Below are positions 18,486 to 26,329 of a stretch of DNA of 64,000 nt, in pieces (within the stretch, counting starts at the first letter, position 1; each line of letters opens with the position of its first letter). This DNA comes from Longimicrobiaceae bacterium. GTDB taxonomy: Bacteria > Gemmatimonadota > Gemmatimonadetes > Longimicrobiales > Longimicrobiaceae. The notes under the pieces were generated by a model. It was not told where the DNA came from and did no database searches. It worked only from the letters and a program-made list of their open reading frames with translations. The stretch lies in contig DASVBS010000085.1 in the NCBI GenBank assembly GCA_036375715.1, positions 60,977 to 124,976 on the forward strand, read 5' to 3'. The position numbers and the translations under genes are program-made.

Positions 18486-19565
18486 TCAGCTCATCGGTGT
18501 AGCCCGTCTGACTCCTGATCTCAGGGCAGTAAAGCCGACGCGCGCAGCCGACTTCAGCGGTCTCAATGCGGCCTGAGCCGTAGCAGCAGATACCGTTCTC
18601 ATCCCCGTCAGCCCGATACGTAACGTCGGCGACACATGGAAGGCCTCGCGAACTACGGAGAACGACGCTGCCAGGCGCCCACGGTCTGCCAGGGACCTAG
18701 CGGCGCGGAGGTGATCCTTCGCGAGCCGCTCGCGCGCCCTCCTAGCGATCTCGGCACCCTGTTCGGAAGGCAGGTAGTGCCGCGCGTACTCGATTGACTC
18801 TATGACGTCGCGAATCGTCTGTCCGGACTTTGCGAGTCGCTTCGTCTCGGAGCCGTCGTGCACCCGATAGCAGGCCAAGGGTCGAGGCTCGTACCACACG
18901 GCGTACGAGGCAGCGATTCTCTTCCACATGTCCCAATCCAGGGCGAAAACGAGTTGCGGGTGGAACCCGCCCAGGCGCTCGTAAGCCTCTCTTCGCACCA
19001 CGATCGAAGGGCACTGGATTCGTTGCTGGATGAAGATCTTCTCTGTCCAGTCCTCCAGGATCCCCGGCGTTCTCCGCTCCAGAGGGGAGAGGTGGAGCCA
19101 ATGGTCGTCTTGATCCATAAAGAGGTGGCGGGTGAACGCTGCACCCACCTCCGGTCTATTTTCTATCCCTGCCCGAAGACTCTCGTAGAAGCCCGGAAGG
19201 ACAGTGTCGTCGTCGTGGAGGATGTGGACCCACCGGCCTCTGGCCAGTCGGACGCAGTCGGTCCAGGTCGTTGACAGGCCCCCGTTCGTCGGCCGCCGGT
19301 ACACAGCGACCCGTCCCTGGCTCACTCCATCGCTGATCCGACGCACGTCGACGTCTGGAGAGCAGTCGTCGACCACCACGATCTCCATCTCTTCCGGACC
19401 TGGATCCTGGATCAGGACACTTCTCAGTGCGCCCGCAAGGTAGGTCTCGCGGTTGTAAACCGTCACCATCACCGACCAGAAGGGCCGACTCGTTCCCTCC
19501 TCGACGGTCGGTATCCGTGGCAAGTGAACGTTTATCGAGCTGACCCCGTGATATCGTTCGATCAA
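18486..19565 (-). CDS. Family 2 glycosyltransferase
   Basis: A 359-residue GT-A fold transferase. WSVMVTVYNRETYLAGALRS (about residue 30) is the nucleotide-sugar binding start, EIVVVDDCSPDVD and ILHDDDTVLPGFYE give the DxD-type metal site, and a C-terminal helical segment from about residue 260 is Arg/Ala-rich. It is 113 bp upstream of the WbsX-type gene on the same strand and probably starts the polysaccharide operon. Donor and acceptor are unknown. Confidence 0.88.
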   Translation of the reverse strand: MIERYHGVSSINVHLPRIPTVEEGTSRPFWSVMVTVYNRETYLAGALRSVLIQDPGPEEMEIVVVDDCSPDVDVRRISDGVSQGRVAVYRRPTNGGLSTTWTDCVRLARGRWVHILHDDDTVLPGFYESLRAGIENRPEVGAAFTRHLFMDQDDHWLHLSPLERRTPGILEDWTEKIFIQQRIQCPSIVVRREAYERLGGFHPQLVFALDWDMWKRIAASYAVWYEPRPLACYRVHDGSETKRLAKSGQTIRDVIESIEYARHYLPSEQGAEIARRARERLAKDHLRAARSLADRGRLAASFSVVREAFHVSPTLRIGLTGMRTVSAATAQAALRPLKSAARVGFTALRSGVRRATPMS

Positions 19566-19948
19566 GGCCGTGCAGAACCGTCAGTCGATCCGGAAGTGCC
19601 CCACGCAATCAAAAGACTGCCAGATCAAGCCGGGTGCCCACCTCCTGCCCTCATCAGCGATTTGCGGGACCCAGGATCCGCCACACTCGCTCAAGTCCAC
19701 GCGCGTCGTCTTGCACTTTCAGCGGGTACCGAGCTCAAAGGCGTAGCCGGCGTCGCCGGGTGGCTGGCGACGGCCGCTGAAGCGCTTTCGTAGGATCAGA
19801 GCAACACCGTGTCGTGCTGACAACACGGCTCGCGTCGAGCGAGTCCCTTCCGCGTCAGGCCAGTTCCTCCGAAATCGAAGTAAGCTCGGTCGGCCCGGGT
19901 CCGGATGGAGGCCTTCCAAAAGCGAGTATTCCAGACCAGGTGCTTCTC

Positions 19949-20253
19949 TCACCTTGCCGAAGAAGTGATGTCCACGCTAGCCCTTCCGAATACTCCGATC
20001 CATCGATCCAGCAGCATGCTATAGTCACGAAGATGCACATTCTCTCGCAGCAAGAGATCAAACGATTTGTAGTATCCTGACGTCTTCACCCTTCCCTTGT
20101 AGTTGGAGAGCATGAACTCGAAATGATTGCGAAGATAGGCCACAATTCGTATGCGAAAGCTTCCTGACAGGCGCACAACGTGGTAGCGAGGTATTCCTGG
20201 ATTGAAGCGGTGCCCGTCTTGTGCGTACCGATGTGTATGATCAGCGACCGCAT
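19949..20253 (-). pseudogene. Sulfotransferase remnant (frameshifted, internally deleted)
   Basis: One frame starting at 20253 reads MRSLIIHIGTHKTGTASIQ, the textbook PAPS loop of a sulfotransferase-like family. It soon loses meaning, while a second frame from about 20180 to 19949 reads IVAYLRNHFEFMLSNYKGRV and LLLRENVHLRDYSMLLDRW, which matches the 3'-phosphate region of the same family. In intact members about 90-100 residues separate these blocks; here they almost touch. So the gene has lost an internal segment and changed frame. No clear C-terminal part follows. It lies just upstream of the GT2 gene and is a fourth, dead sulfotransferase of the island. Confidence 0.7.
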
Positions 20254-20426
20254 ACTCGGGAACTCGCATGATGCCGCGCCACCGGCAACGGCGCGGAAGA
20301 CGATGCGTGCGCCCGTCGGATCGTGCAGCAGGGTACGGACCAGCTGGCTCTCCGTGAGCCTGGCTACGCGGGCCGGTCGCTGCTCGTGGGTGTCCCTGGG
20401 CTCGCCTTGCCGCTCCACCGGGCGTG

Positions 20427-20618
20427 TCAGGCGAGTACTACGCGACTGTCCTCACCCCGAGCGATGTGCGCCATTGAACGCTCCTGAACACTCGAGATAT
20501 CGACGCTCCCCCTCGAATCCGAGCTTTCTGCACCTGCACATCCGGCCACAGCGCTAGTCACAACCCACGCGACGACCGTCAATCGCAGGTATCTGCTCGT
20601 TTCAATGCGGCATCTCAC
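20427..20618 (-). CDS. Possible small lipoprotein or truncated exported protein
   Basis: A 63-residue reading frame. A basic N-terminus, a hydrophobic run LTVVAWVVTSAVAGC and a lipobox-like VAGC at residues 24-27 look like a lipoprotein signal, followed by a short Ser-rich polar tail. No family recognised. It may be the 5' remnant of a larger gene, since the following DNA contains the broken sulfotransferase. Confidence 0.3.
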   Translation of the reverse strand: MRCRIETSRYLRLTVVAWVVTSAVAGCAGAESSDSRGSVDISSVQERSMAHIARGEDSRVVLA

Positions 20619-21044
20619 GAGGAAGAATCGTCGTTACCGAGGCAAGCAATATCCGTCCGTCAACTCAGTTGTATACCGGAAGGTTCCCAACGGCTTGTGG
20701 AAATCAGGAAGTGTGGCTCATGACCAAGTGTAGACCACGCCTCCGGAGGCTGCAACTATTCTACTAGTAGATCAGGTCGGTCCTTGCCCTCAGTCCGGTA
20801 TCCGAGGCCTGTGCAACCTCGTCTCTCGTCGCTTTGCCGCTACCTGGTCGTACCACCGGGTCGCCTGCGCGGTCATTCTCCAGAGGAGCTGACCGGAAGC
20901 TGGCGACCCTGGCCAAGGCCGGGGGGAAGCTGCCAGAATGCCGCGTTCACGTCGAGGACACCCCGGGTCTTACCATCTACCCGCTCGCCTCGTAGCGTAG
21001 CAGCCACGAGGAGGGCTCGGAATCCGACGTCACCAGGAGGCAAC
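20619..21044. other. Intergenic gap upstream of SMP-30 gene
   Basis: No gene supported. It is AT-richer at 20640-20780 and includes a short palindrome CTACTAGTAG (about 20761-20770). That section may hold divergent promoters for the small minus-strand frame and the lactonase gene. The rest is GC-rich without motifs I recognise. Confidence 0.4.
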
Positions 21045-21893
21045 ATGCGCGTGGAGCAGCTCACGGACCCCATCGCCTACCATGCCGAAGGACCGGTTTG
21101 GTCGGCCCGCTGGGGCGGCCTGCGCTGGGTGGACATGCTGGCCGGCGACGTCCTCTCCCTGCGGGACGACGGTTCGGTGGAGAGGCGCCACGTCGGCAAG
21201 GTCGCGGCGGTCGTCCGGCCACGCCTCTCAGGCGGGGCCGTCATCGCCACGGAGCGTGGATTCCTGCTCGAGGAACCCGACAGCGATCTCCGCCCGCTGC
21301 CGGACGTCTGGACCGACCCGGGGATGCGCATGAACGAGGGCGGATGCGACCCCGATGGTCGCTTCTACTGCGGATCGATGGGCTACGATCGGACGCCCGG
21401 TGTGGCCTCTCTCTACCGGCTCGACCCCGACCACTCCGTCCACCGCGTGCTCGATGGGATCACCATCTCCAACGGCCTCGACTGGACACCGGACGGCTCC
21501 CGCGCCTATTACGTGGACACGATGACCCACCGAATCGATCTCTTCGACTACGATCGTGAGCATGGCCTGCACAACCGGCGGCCGTTCGTCGATATGTCGG
21601 CGGAGGGGCTCTTCCCCGACGGCTTGACGGTGGACGTCGAGGGCGGAGTATGGGTGGCGCTGGCCAACGGCGGAGCGGTGCGTCGCTACACCGCGGAGGG
21701 AAGGCTCGACGAGGTAATCGAGGTGCCGGCACGCAAGGTCACCGCCTGCACCTTCGGCGGACCGCGGCTCGACCAGCTCTTCATCACCACCTCCCGCGAG
21801 GACCTCGAGCCGGGTGAGGATCCATTGGCAGGCTCGCTCTTCTACGTCGAGGTCGGCCCGATCGGAGTGCCGACGCGCGAATTCTACGGGTGA
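21045..21893 (+). CDS. SMP-30/gluconolactonase/LRE-family protein
   Basis: A 282-residue six-bladed beta-propeller lactonase that typically hydrolyses sugar lactones with a divalent metal. Landmarks are AEGPVW at residues 14-19 (metal glutamate), NEGGCDPDGRFYCGSMG (about 98-115), ISNGLDWTPDGSRAYYVDT (metal Asn and Asp, about 145) and PDGLTVDVEGGVWVAL. ATG at 21045 is preferred because AGGAGG lies 5-10 bases upstream; the frame is open further upstream but that part is not conserved-looking. It ends 10 bp inside the convergent esterase gene. Confidence 0.92.
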   Translation: MRVEQLTDPIAYHAEGPVWSARWGGLRWVDMLAGDVLSLRDDGSVERRHVGKVAAVVRPRLSGGAVIATERGFLLEEPDSDLRPLPDVWTDPGMRMNEGGCDPDGRFYCGSMGYDRTPGVASLYRLDPDHSVHRVLDGITISNGLDWTPDGSRAYYVDTMTHRIDLFDYDREHGLHNRRPFVDMSAEGLFPDGLTVDVEGGVWVALANGGAVRRYTAEGRLDEVIEVPARKVTACTFGGPRLDQLFITTSREDLEPGEDPLAGSLFYVEVGPIGVPTREFYG

Positions 21894-22570
21894 TCGACCC
21901 CTTCCGATCCTCCCTCCGCCACCGCATCCATCAGGGCGCGGACGTGGTCCAGCTCGTCCCGGTTGATGGTGTGAGGCATTCCAGGGTATGTGCGCAGGTT
22001 GACGCGCGCGCCCATTCGCTCGAGGACCCTAGCGCTCTCCTCCACTCGGGTCAGCGGCACGTGCGGATCCGGATCGGAGGTGCCGAGGAACACCGGCGTA
22101 CCCTCCAGCGAGCCCGGATAGTCCCGCGGTGTTCCATCCGGACCGATCAGTCCTCCGGTGAGGGCGGCCACGCCCCCGTACCGCCGCGGATGGCGCGCGA
22201 CGAACTCCAGGCTCAGGCAGGCGCCCTGGGAGAACCCCAGCAGGAACAGCCGTTCACTCGGGATCCCCGCCGCCAGCAAGCGCTGCACGACCGATTCGAC
22301 CAGCCGCAGCGCCGAGCTCAGATAGGGTTCGTTCTGCTCCAGCGGCGCGAGGAAGCTGTAGGGATACCACGTCGACCCCGCCGCCTGAGGCGCCAGATAC
22401 GCGAAGTCCTGCCGATCCAGCTCGTCTGCGAGCTGCAGGATGCTCTGAGCGCTCGCTCCCCGCCCGTGCAGCAGGACCATCGCCGCGCGCGCCTCCTGCA
22501 ATGGGCGTCCGCGATTGACGATGGGCTGGCCTTGGTGCGGATCTGAATGTGGTGAGTTGGGTTGGCTCAT
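21884..22570 (-). CDS. Phospholipase/carboxylesterase-family hydrolase
   Basis: A 228-residue alpha/beta hydrolase like YpfH or acyl-protein thioesterase. The oxyanion region is VLLHGRGASAQ, the nucleophile elbow is LLGFSQGACLS, the acid is probably in GTSDPDPHVP, and the histidine is in GMPHTINRDE. ATG at 22570 is chosen because upstream sequence in the same frame is low-complexity and includes CACAGAGG-type intergenic repeat. The 3' end overlaps the convergent SMP-30 gene by 10 bp. The substrate is unknown. Confidence 0.87.
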   Translation of the reverse strand: MSQPNSPHSDPHQGQPIVNRGRPLQEARAAMVLLHGRGASAQSILQLADELDRQDFAYLAPQAAGSTWYPYSFLAPLEQNEPYLSSALRLVESVVQRLLAAGIPSERLFLLGFSQGACLSLEFVARHPRRYGGVAALTGGLIGPDGTPRDYPGSLEGTPVFLGTSDPDPHVPLTRVEESARVLERMGARVNLRTYPGMPHTINRDELDHVRALMDAVAEGGSEGVDHP

Positions 22571-22780
22571 AGAGGGTTGACAACAGGGGAACACAGAGGA
22601 TAGTACGGAGGAGCACAGCGGATTGGCGGAGGATTGCGAGGCATCATTGGGCATGGTCGTTCCCAACGCAGGCTCTCTGGATTCGAGTAGTCGGCTTTTT
22701 TGTTCGTGCTGTTTGTATTCGTAATTCGTAATTGCCGTTTTCCTCCGCGCCCTCGATACCATCCTCCGCGTCTGTGCGGT
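22571..22780. repeat. Gap with CACAGAGG-type repeat and AATTCGT heptamers
   Basis: About 22585-22615 holds GGAACACAGAGGATAG..GGAGGAGCACAG, the second dispersed family. At 22715-22734 there is a short heptamer array (GTATTCGTAATTCGTAATT). Both lie downstream of egtD, and no terminator hairpin is obvious. Confidence 0.5.
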
Positions 22781-23716
22781 TCATATCCCCGCCAACACAA
22801 TCGCAAACCGCTCCTCATCATCCGAGCACCACTCGACCATCCTCAAACCCGCAGCCTCGAACAATCGCGCCACACTCGCACGATCATATTTGTTCGAGAT
22901 CTCCGTCCGTATGGACTCTCCCTCGCGCAGCTCGAACTCCCCCTCGCCGGGAATGCGCACGATCTGCGGACGCATCGAAACGAGGTGCATCTCGATGCGG
23001 TGCTCGTCGCGATTGTACACGGCGCGATGCTTGAAAGCCTCCATATCGAAATCCGCTCCGAACCGCTCATTCAGCACCCGCAGCACATTCCGATTGAACT
23101 CGGCGGTGATCCCCTGCGCATCGTCGTAGGCCGCCTCCAGCTCCGCCACATTCTTGCGCAGATCCACACCGAGTAGAAACCGATCACCAGGCCGCAACAG
23201 TGCACGAACCCGGCTCAGCAGCTCCGCGGCCTCGCGGTCGGGGAAGTTCCCGATCGTGCTCCCCAGAAAGGTGAGCAGCAGCGGCCGGGGGAGCGACTCG
23301 GGCAGCGCCAGCTCGCGGGTGAAATCGGAGGCCACCGGCACGACCTCCAGCCCCGGATATTCCTCGCGCAGCTCCGTCGCTGTCCGCTCCAGGAAGTCGG
23401 CACTGATGTCGACCGGCACGTAGGTCCCATGGTCGTAGGCGCGGATCGCATCCAGAATGACGCGCGTCTTCGCCGCGCTGCCGGCTCCCAGCTCGACCAG
23501 CGAGCGGGGGCGCAGGGCGTCGACCCAGCGGGGCACGTGCTCTTCGAGCAGCGCCTGTTCCGTGCGGGTGAGGTAGTACTCCGGGAGCCGCGTGATCTCC
23601 TCGAAGAGCTCCGAGCCGCGCTCGTCGTAGAAGAGCTTGCTCGGCAGCTCCTTCTGCGGACGCGACAGGCCCTCCCGGATCTCCGCGAGCAGCTTCTCCT
23701 CCTCCCGTCCGCGCAT
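22781..23716 (-). CDS. egtD: L-histidine N(alpha)-methyltransferase
   Basis: A 311-residue enzyme that trimethylates histidine to hercynine with SAM, the first committed step of ergothioneine synthesis. Marks of the family are LPSKLFYDERGSELFEEIT, PEYYLTRTEQALL, the SAM loop SLVELGAGSAAKTRVIL, FLGSTIGNF, and the acceptor-site region AAYDDAQGITAEFNRNVLRVLN. ATG at 23716 is chosen because it begins the conserved N-terminus; the open frame extends upstream into egtB only as a shadow. It lies 32 bp downstream of egtB on the same strand and is surely co-transcribed. Confidence 0.95.
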   Translation of the reverse strand: MRGREEEKLLAEIREGLSRPQKELPSKLFYDERGSELFEEITRLPEYYLTRTEQALLEEHVPRWVDALRPRSLVELGAGSAAKTRVILDAIRAYDHGTYVPVDISADFLERTATELREEYPGLEVVPVASDFTRELALPESLPRPLLLTFLGSTIGNFPDREAAELLSRVRALLRPGDRFLLGVDLRKNVAELEAAYDDAQGITAEFNRNVLRVLNERFGADFDMEAFKHRAVYNRDEHRIEMHLVSMRPQIVRIPGEGEFELREGESIRTEISNKYDRASVARLFEAAGLRMVEWCSDDEERFAIVLAGI

Positions 23717-23748
23717 CAGGTCGCCTAGCCGCTCCTGTGGCCGCGTGC

Positions 23749-25083
23749 TCAGTTGACCTCCCTCCGCTCGACGTCGCGCGCCAGCCGCACGCCGGTGAAC
23801 TGCCAGGTGGCGTCGGGCGGGAAGAAGTTGCGGTAGGTCGGACGAATATGGCTGCGAGAGGTGGCGCAGCTCCCGCCGCGCAGCAGGTACTGGTTGCACA
23901 TGAACTTGCCGTTGTACTCGCCGACTGCCCCGGGCGCAGGCCTGAAGCCCGGGTAGGGCGCATACGGGCTCGCCGTCCACTCCCACACGTCGCCGTACAT
24001 CTGCCGCAATCCTTCCCCGTCCGGAGCCGCGCAGGGGTGGAACCACCCCTCGTCCACAAGGTTGCCCTCGATGGGCAGCGAAGCGGCCGCGACCTCCCAC
24101 TCGGCCTCGGTAGGGAGCCTGGCGCCGGCCCAGCGAGCGTAGGCATCGGCCTCGAAGTAGCTCAGGTGACAGACCGGCTCTTCCGGGACGACCTCGCGCA
24201 TCCCCGCCAGGGTGAAGATCATCCACTTGCCATCCCGCCGCTCCCAGTAGAAGGGCTCCGTCCACCTCTTCTCCTGCACTGTGGCCCACCCGAGCGAGAG
24301 CCAGAGCTCCGGCCTGCGGTAGCCGCCGTCCTCCATGAACTCCAGGTACTCCCCGCAGGTCACCAGCCGGTCCGCCAGCTCGAAGGGCTGCAGGAACTGG
24401 CGATGCCGTGGCCCCTCGTTGTCGTAGGCAAAGCCATCACCCCCGTGGCCGATCTCGAACAGCCCGCCCTCGAAGGCGACCCACCCGAGCGGTCGAGTCG
24501 ACCCTCGCGGCGTCGCCGGCGGGTCGGCGACATATGCCGGCCGCAAGGGGTTGACCGCGAACACGTGCTTGATGTCCGTCAGCATCAGCTCCTGGTGCTG
24601 CTGCTCATGGTGCAGACCCAGGGTGACGAGCGGCTCGATCGCCGAACGATCCAGCTCGTCCAGCCGCTCCAGCAGACGCGACATCGCTTCGTCGACGTGG
24701 CGCCGATACGCCATGACCTCGGCAACCGTCGGACGGGAGATGTAGCCGCGCTGGTCGCGGCAGTGCCGCTCGCCGGCCTGGTGATAGTAGGAGTTGAAGA
24801 GATAGAGGTACATCTCGTGGAGCGGCGTGTAGCCGGGCAGGTGCTCCATCAGCACGAATCGCTCGAAGAACCAGCTGGTGTGCGCCAGGTGCCACTTGGT
24901 GGGGCTCACGTCGGGCATCGACTGCACGACCATGTCTTCAGGCGCCAGCCCCTCCGTCAAACGCTCAGTAAACCTCCGAACCTCCGCGTACGCACTCGAA
25001 GGGTCCCCCGCGGCCGCATCGGACGATGCGGGACTGCTCAGTTCCGGTCCGGACAGGCTCACTTCCGTCGTTGCCATGGTCAA
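23749..25083 (-). CDS. egtB: Hercynine oxygenase (ergothioneine sulfoxide synthase)
   Basis: A 444-residue non-haem iron enzyme joining hercynine to a thiol donor with O2. The N-terminal DinB-like domain supplies the three iron histidines, one in KWHLAHTSWFFE (about residue 65) and two in LGLHHEQQHQELML (about 158). The C-terminal formylglycine-generating-like domain shows ARLPTEAEWEVAA, GDVWEWTASPY and YLLRGGSCAT. No egtA or egtC is nearby. This suggests, without proving, the cysteine-using type rather than the gamma-glutamylcysteine type of mycobacteria. It overlaps the DUF5996 stop by four bases. Confidence 0.95.
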   Translation of the reverse strand: MTMATTEVSLSGPELSSPASSDAAAGDPSSAYAEVRRFTERLTEGLAPEDMVVQSMPDVSPTKWHLAHTSWFFERFVLMEHLPGYTPLHEMYLYLFNSYYHQAGERHCRDQRGYISRPTVAEVMAYRRHVDEAMSRLLERLDELDRSAIEPLVTLGLHHEQQHQELMLTDIKHVFAVNPLRPAYVADPPATPRGSTRPLGWVAFEGGLFEIGHGGDGFAYDNEGPRHRQFLQPFELADRLVTCGEYLEFMEDGGYRRPELWLSLGWATVQEKRWTEPFYWERRDGKWMIFTLAGMREVVPEEPVCHLSYFEADAYARWAGARLPTEAEWEVAAASLPIEGNLVDEGWFHPCAAPDGEGLRQMYGDVWEWTASPYAPYPGFRPAPGAVGEYNGKFMCNQYLLRGGSCATSRSHIRPTYRNFFPPDATWQFTGVRLARDVERREVN

Positions 25084-26219
25084 CCCTCCTCAGCATGTCT
25101 TGGGAATGCAGGTTCGCGCGGGACTTTCGTTTCGGCAGCGCGGGGATTTCGCCGCTCCAACCTTGCTCGATCCCAGCCTCCGAGCTCCGCCGCGGCTTCG
25201 TAGGTGCTGTGCAGGAACTCGAGCAGCCTGGCATCGGGGTCCGGCGCCGTGCGGACTGCCTCGTATGGGAGGATATACTCCCGCATCTCCTGGCTGTAGT
25301 ACGCTTGCTCCGTCCGGATCGGGTACTGGGAGTAGCCCGCAGGCTCGGGGTACGCGTATGCATAGAAGGCGGCCTCCTGCACCGGACCGCTACCCGGCCA
25401 GAACCCGCAGCTGCTGCACTCTCGCGAATACGATTCGCGCGTCACCCAGTCCGCCAGGTTCGGGATCCCCCCGGGATGCTCTGGCGCCTCGAGCCCGGAG
25501 AAGCGGGTGAGTGCGAGATCGAAGCTCCCCCAGAAGAAGTGCACCGGGCTGCTCTTCCCGAGGAAGTCGGACCGGAAGGCATTCAGCACCCGATCCGCCT
25601 GGCGGAGGGCCTGCCAGAAGCGGTGCGCGGCAGCAGGGTCATATGTGGAATGCCGGAGATCCTGCTCGAAGGGGATGGGATCCTCGATCTCCACCGGCTT
25701 CGTCCAGATCCGCACCGGAAGGTCGAGCGAGCTCAGTGCGGCCATCACCATCCGGTAGAACTCGGCGATGGGCATCGATCGCAGCCCGATCACCCGCTGG
25801 GCCCCGTTGCACTCCTGAATGCGAAGAACGTGATCGATGAAGTCGAAGTCGATCTGGAAGGTGCCCGTCCCGTGCGGCATCGCGCTGGTGGTGAGGCCGC
25901 GAGCGGTCACGTAGAGGGGTACGTGCCACCAGTGGTTGACCGGTGGAGCGCAGGCCAGGCGAATTTTGCCCACCACCTGCGTCATCCGGTGCAGCGTGCC
26001 ATAGGTGTCACGCCAGTCCTGGAGCGGGAGAGGCGGCCAGGCTTGCATTCGGTTCTGCGCAGAGGAGGGACGATCGTCGGCGGCTGGGCACATGGGAGGA
26101 TCTCCAGGAGGAAGGATCGTGCCGGCGAAGGTGCCGGCCTGGGGTCCGCTGGGCATCGAGCCGACTTCGACGGTCTCATACCATTTAGCAAACTCCCAGA
26201 AATTGAACGCGGAGGTCAC
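25080..26219 (-). CDS. DUF5996-family protein, translationally coupled to egtB
   Basis: A protein of up to 379 residues with the start of DUF5996 at WPPLPLQDWRDTYGTLHRMT and the strongly conserved PPVNHWWHVPLYVTARGL shortly after; function is unknown. It ends with an ATGA overlap into egtB, so it is part of the ergothioneine operon. The true start is unclear: a GTG at 26219, ATGs at 26156, 26093 and 26048 are all possible, none has a good ribosome binding site, and the conserved region begins only at 26048. The last 25 residues are Arg/Glu-rich and variable. No catalytic motif is obvious apart from clustered His/Trp/Tyr residues. Confidence 0.82.
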   Translation of the reverse strand: MTSAFNFWEFAKWYETVEVGSMPSGPQAGTFAGTILPPGDPPMCPAADDRPSSAQNRMQAWPPLPLQDWRDTYGTLHRMTQVVGKIRLACAPPVNHWWHVPLYVTARGLTTSAMPHGTGTFQIDFDFIDHVLRIQECNGAQRVIGLRSMPIAEFYRMVMAALSSLDLPVRIWTKPVEIEDPIPFEQDLRHSTYDPAAAHRFWQALRQADRVLNAFRSDFLGKSSPVHFFWGSFDLALTRFSGLEAPEHPGGIPNLADWVTRESYSRECSSCGFWPGSGPVQEAAFYAYAYPEPAGYSQYPIRTEQAYYSQEMREYILPYEAVRTAPDPDARLLEFLHSTYEAAAELGGWDRARLERRNPRAAETKVPREPAFPRHAEEG

Positions 26220-26262
26220 AGAGGACTACGGCGGAGGTAACAGAGGATTCCCTGCTGCCCGC

Positions 26263-26329
26263 AATTCAAAATTCAAAATTTAGAATTCAAAATTGATCGT
26301 TGGTAATTCGTAGTTCGTAATTCGTAATT
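26263..26329. repeat. Two adjoining heptamer arrays (TTCAAAA and CGTAATT types)
   Basis: 26263-26296 is AATTCAAAATTCAAAA-type DNA with units TTCAAAA, TTCAAAA, TTTAGAA, TTCAAAA. About 26303-26329 is TAATTCG, TAGTTCG, TAATTCG, TAATTG. The second array lies inside the 3' end of the histidine-kinase gene, whose stop is at 26287. Confidence 0.8.

Noticed and set aside
19719..19952. A 77-codon minus-strand frame after the sulfotransferase remnant as its C-terminus
   Set aside because: The translation shows no sulfotransferase features, so it was left out of the pseudogene.
23717..24289. Upstream extension of the egtD frame into egtB
   Set aside because: The extension is a shadow of egtB; conserved EgtD sequence begins at ATG 23716.
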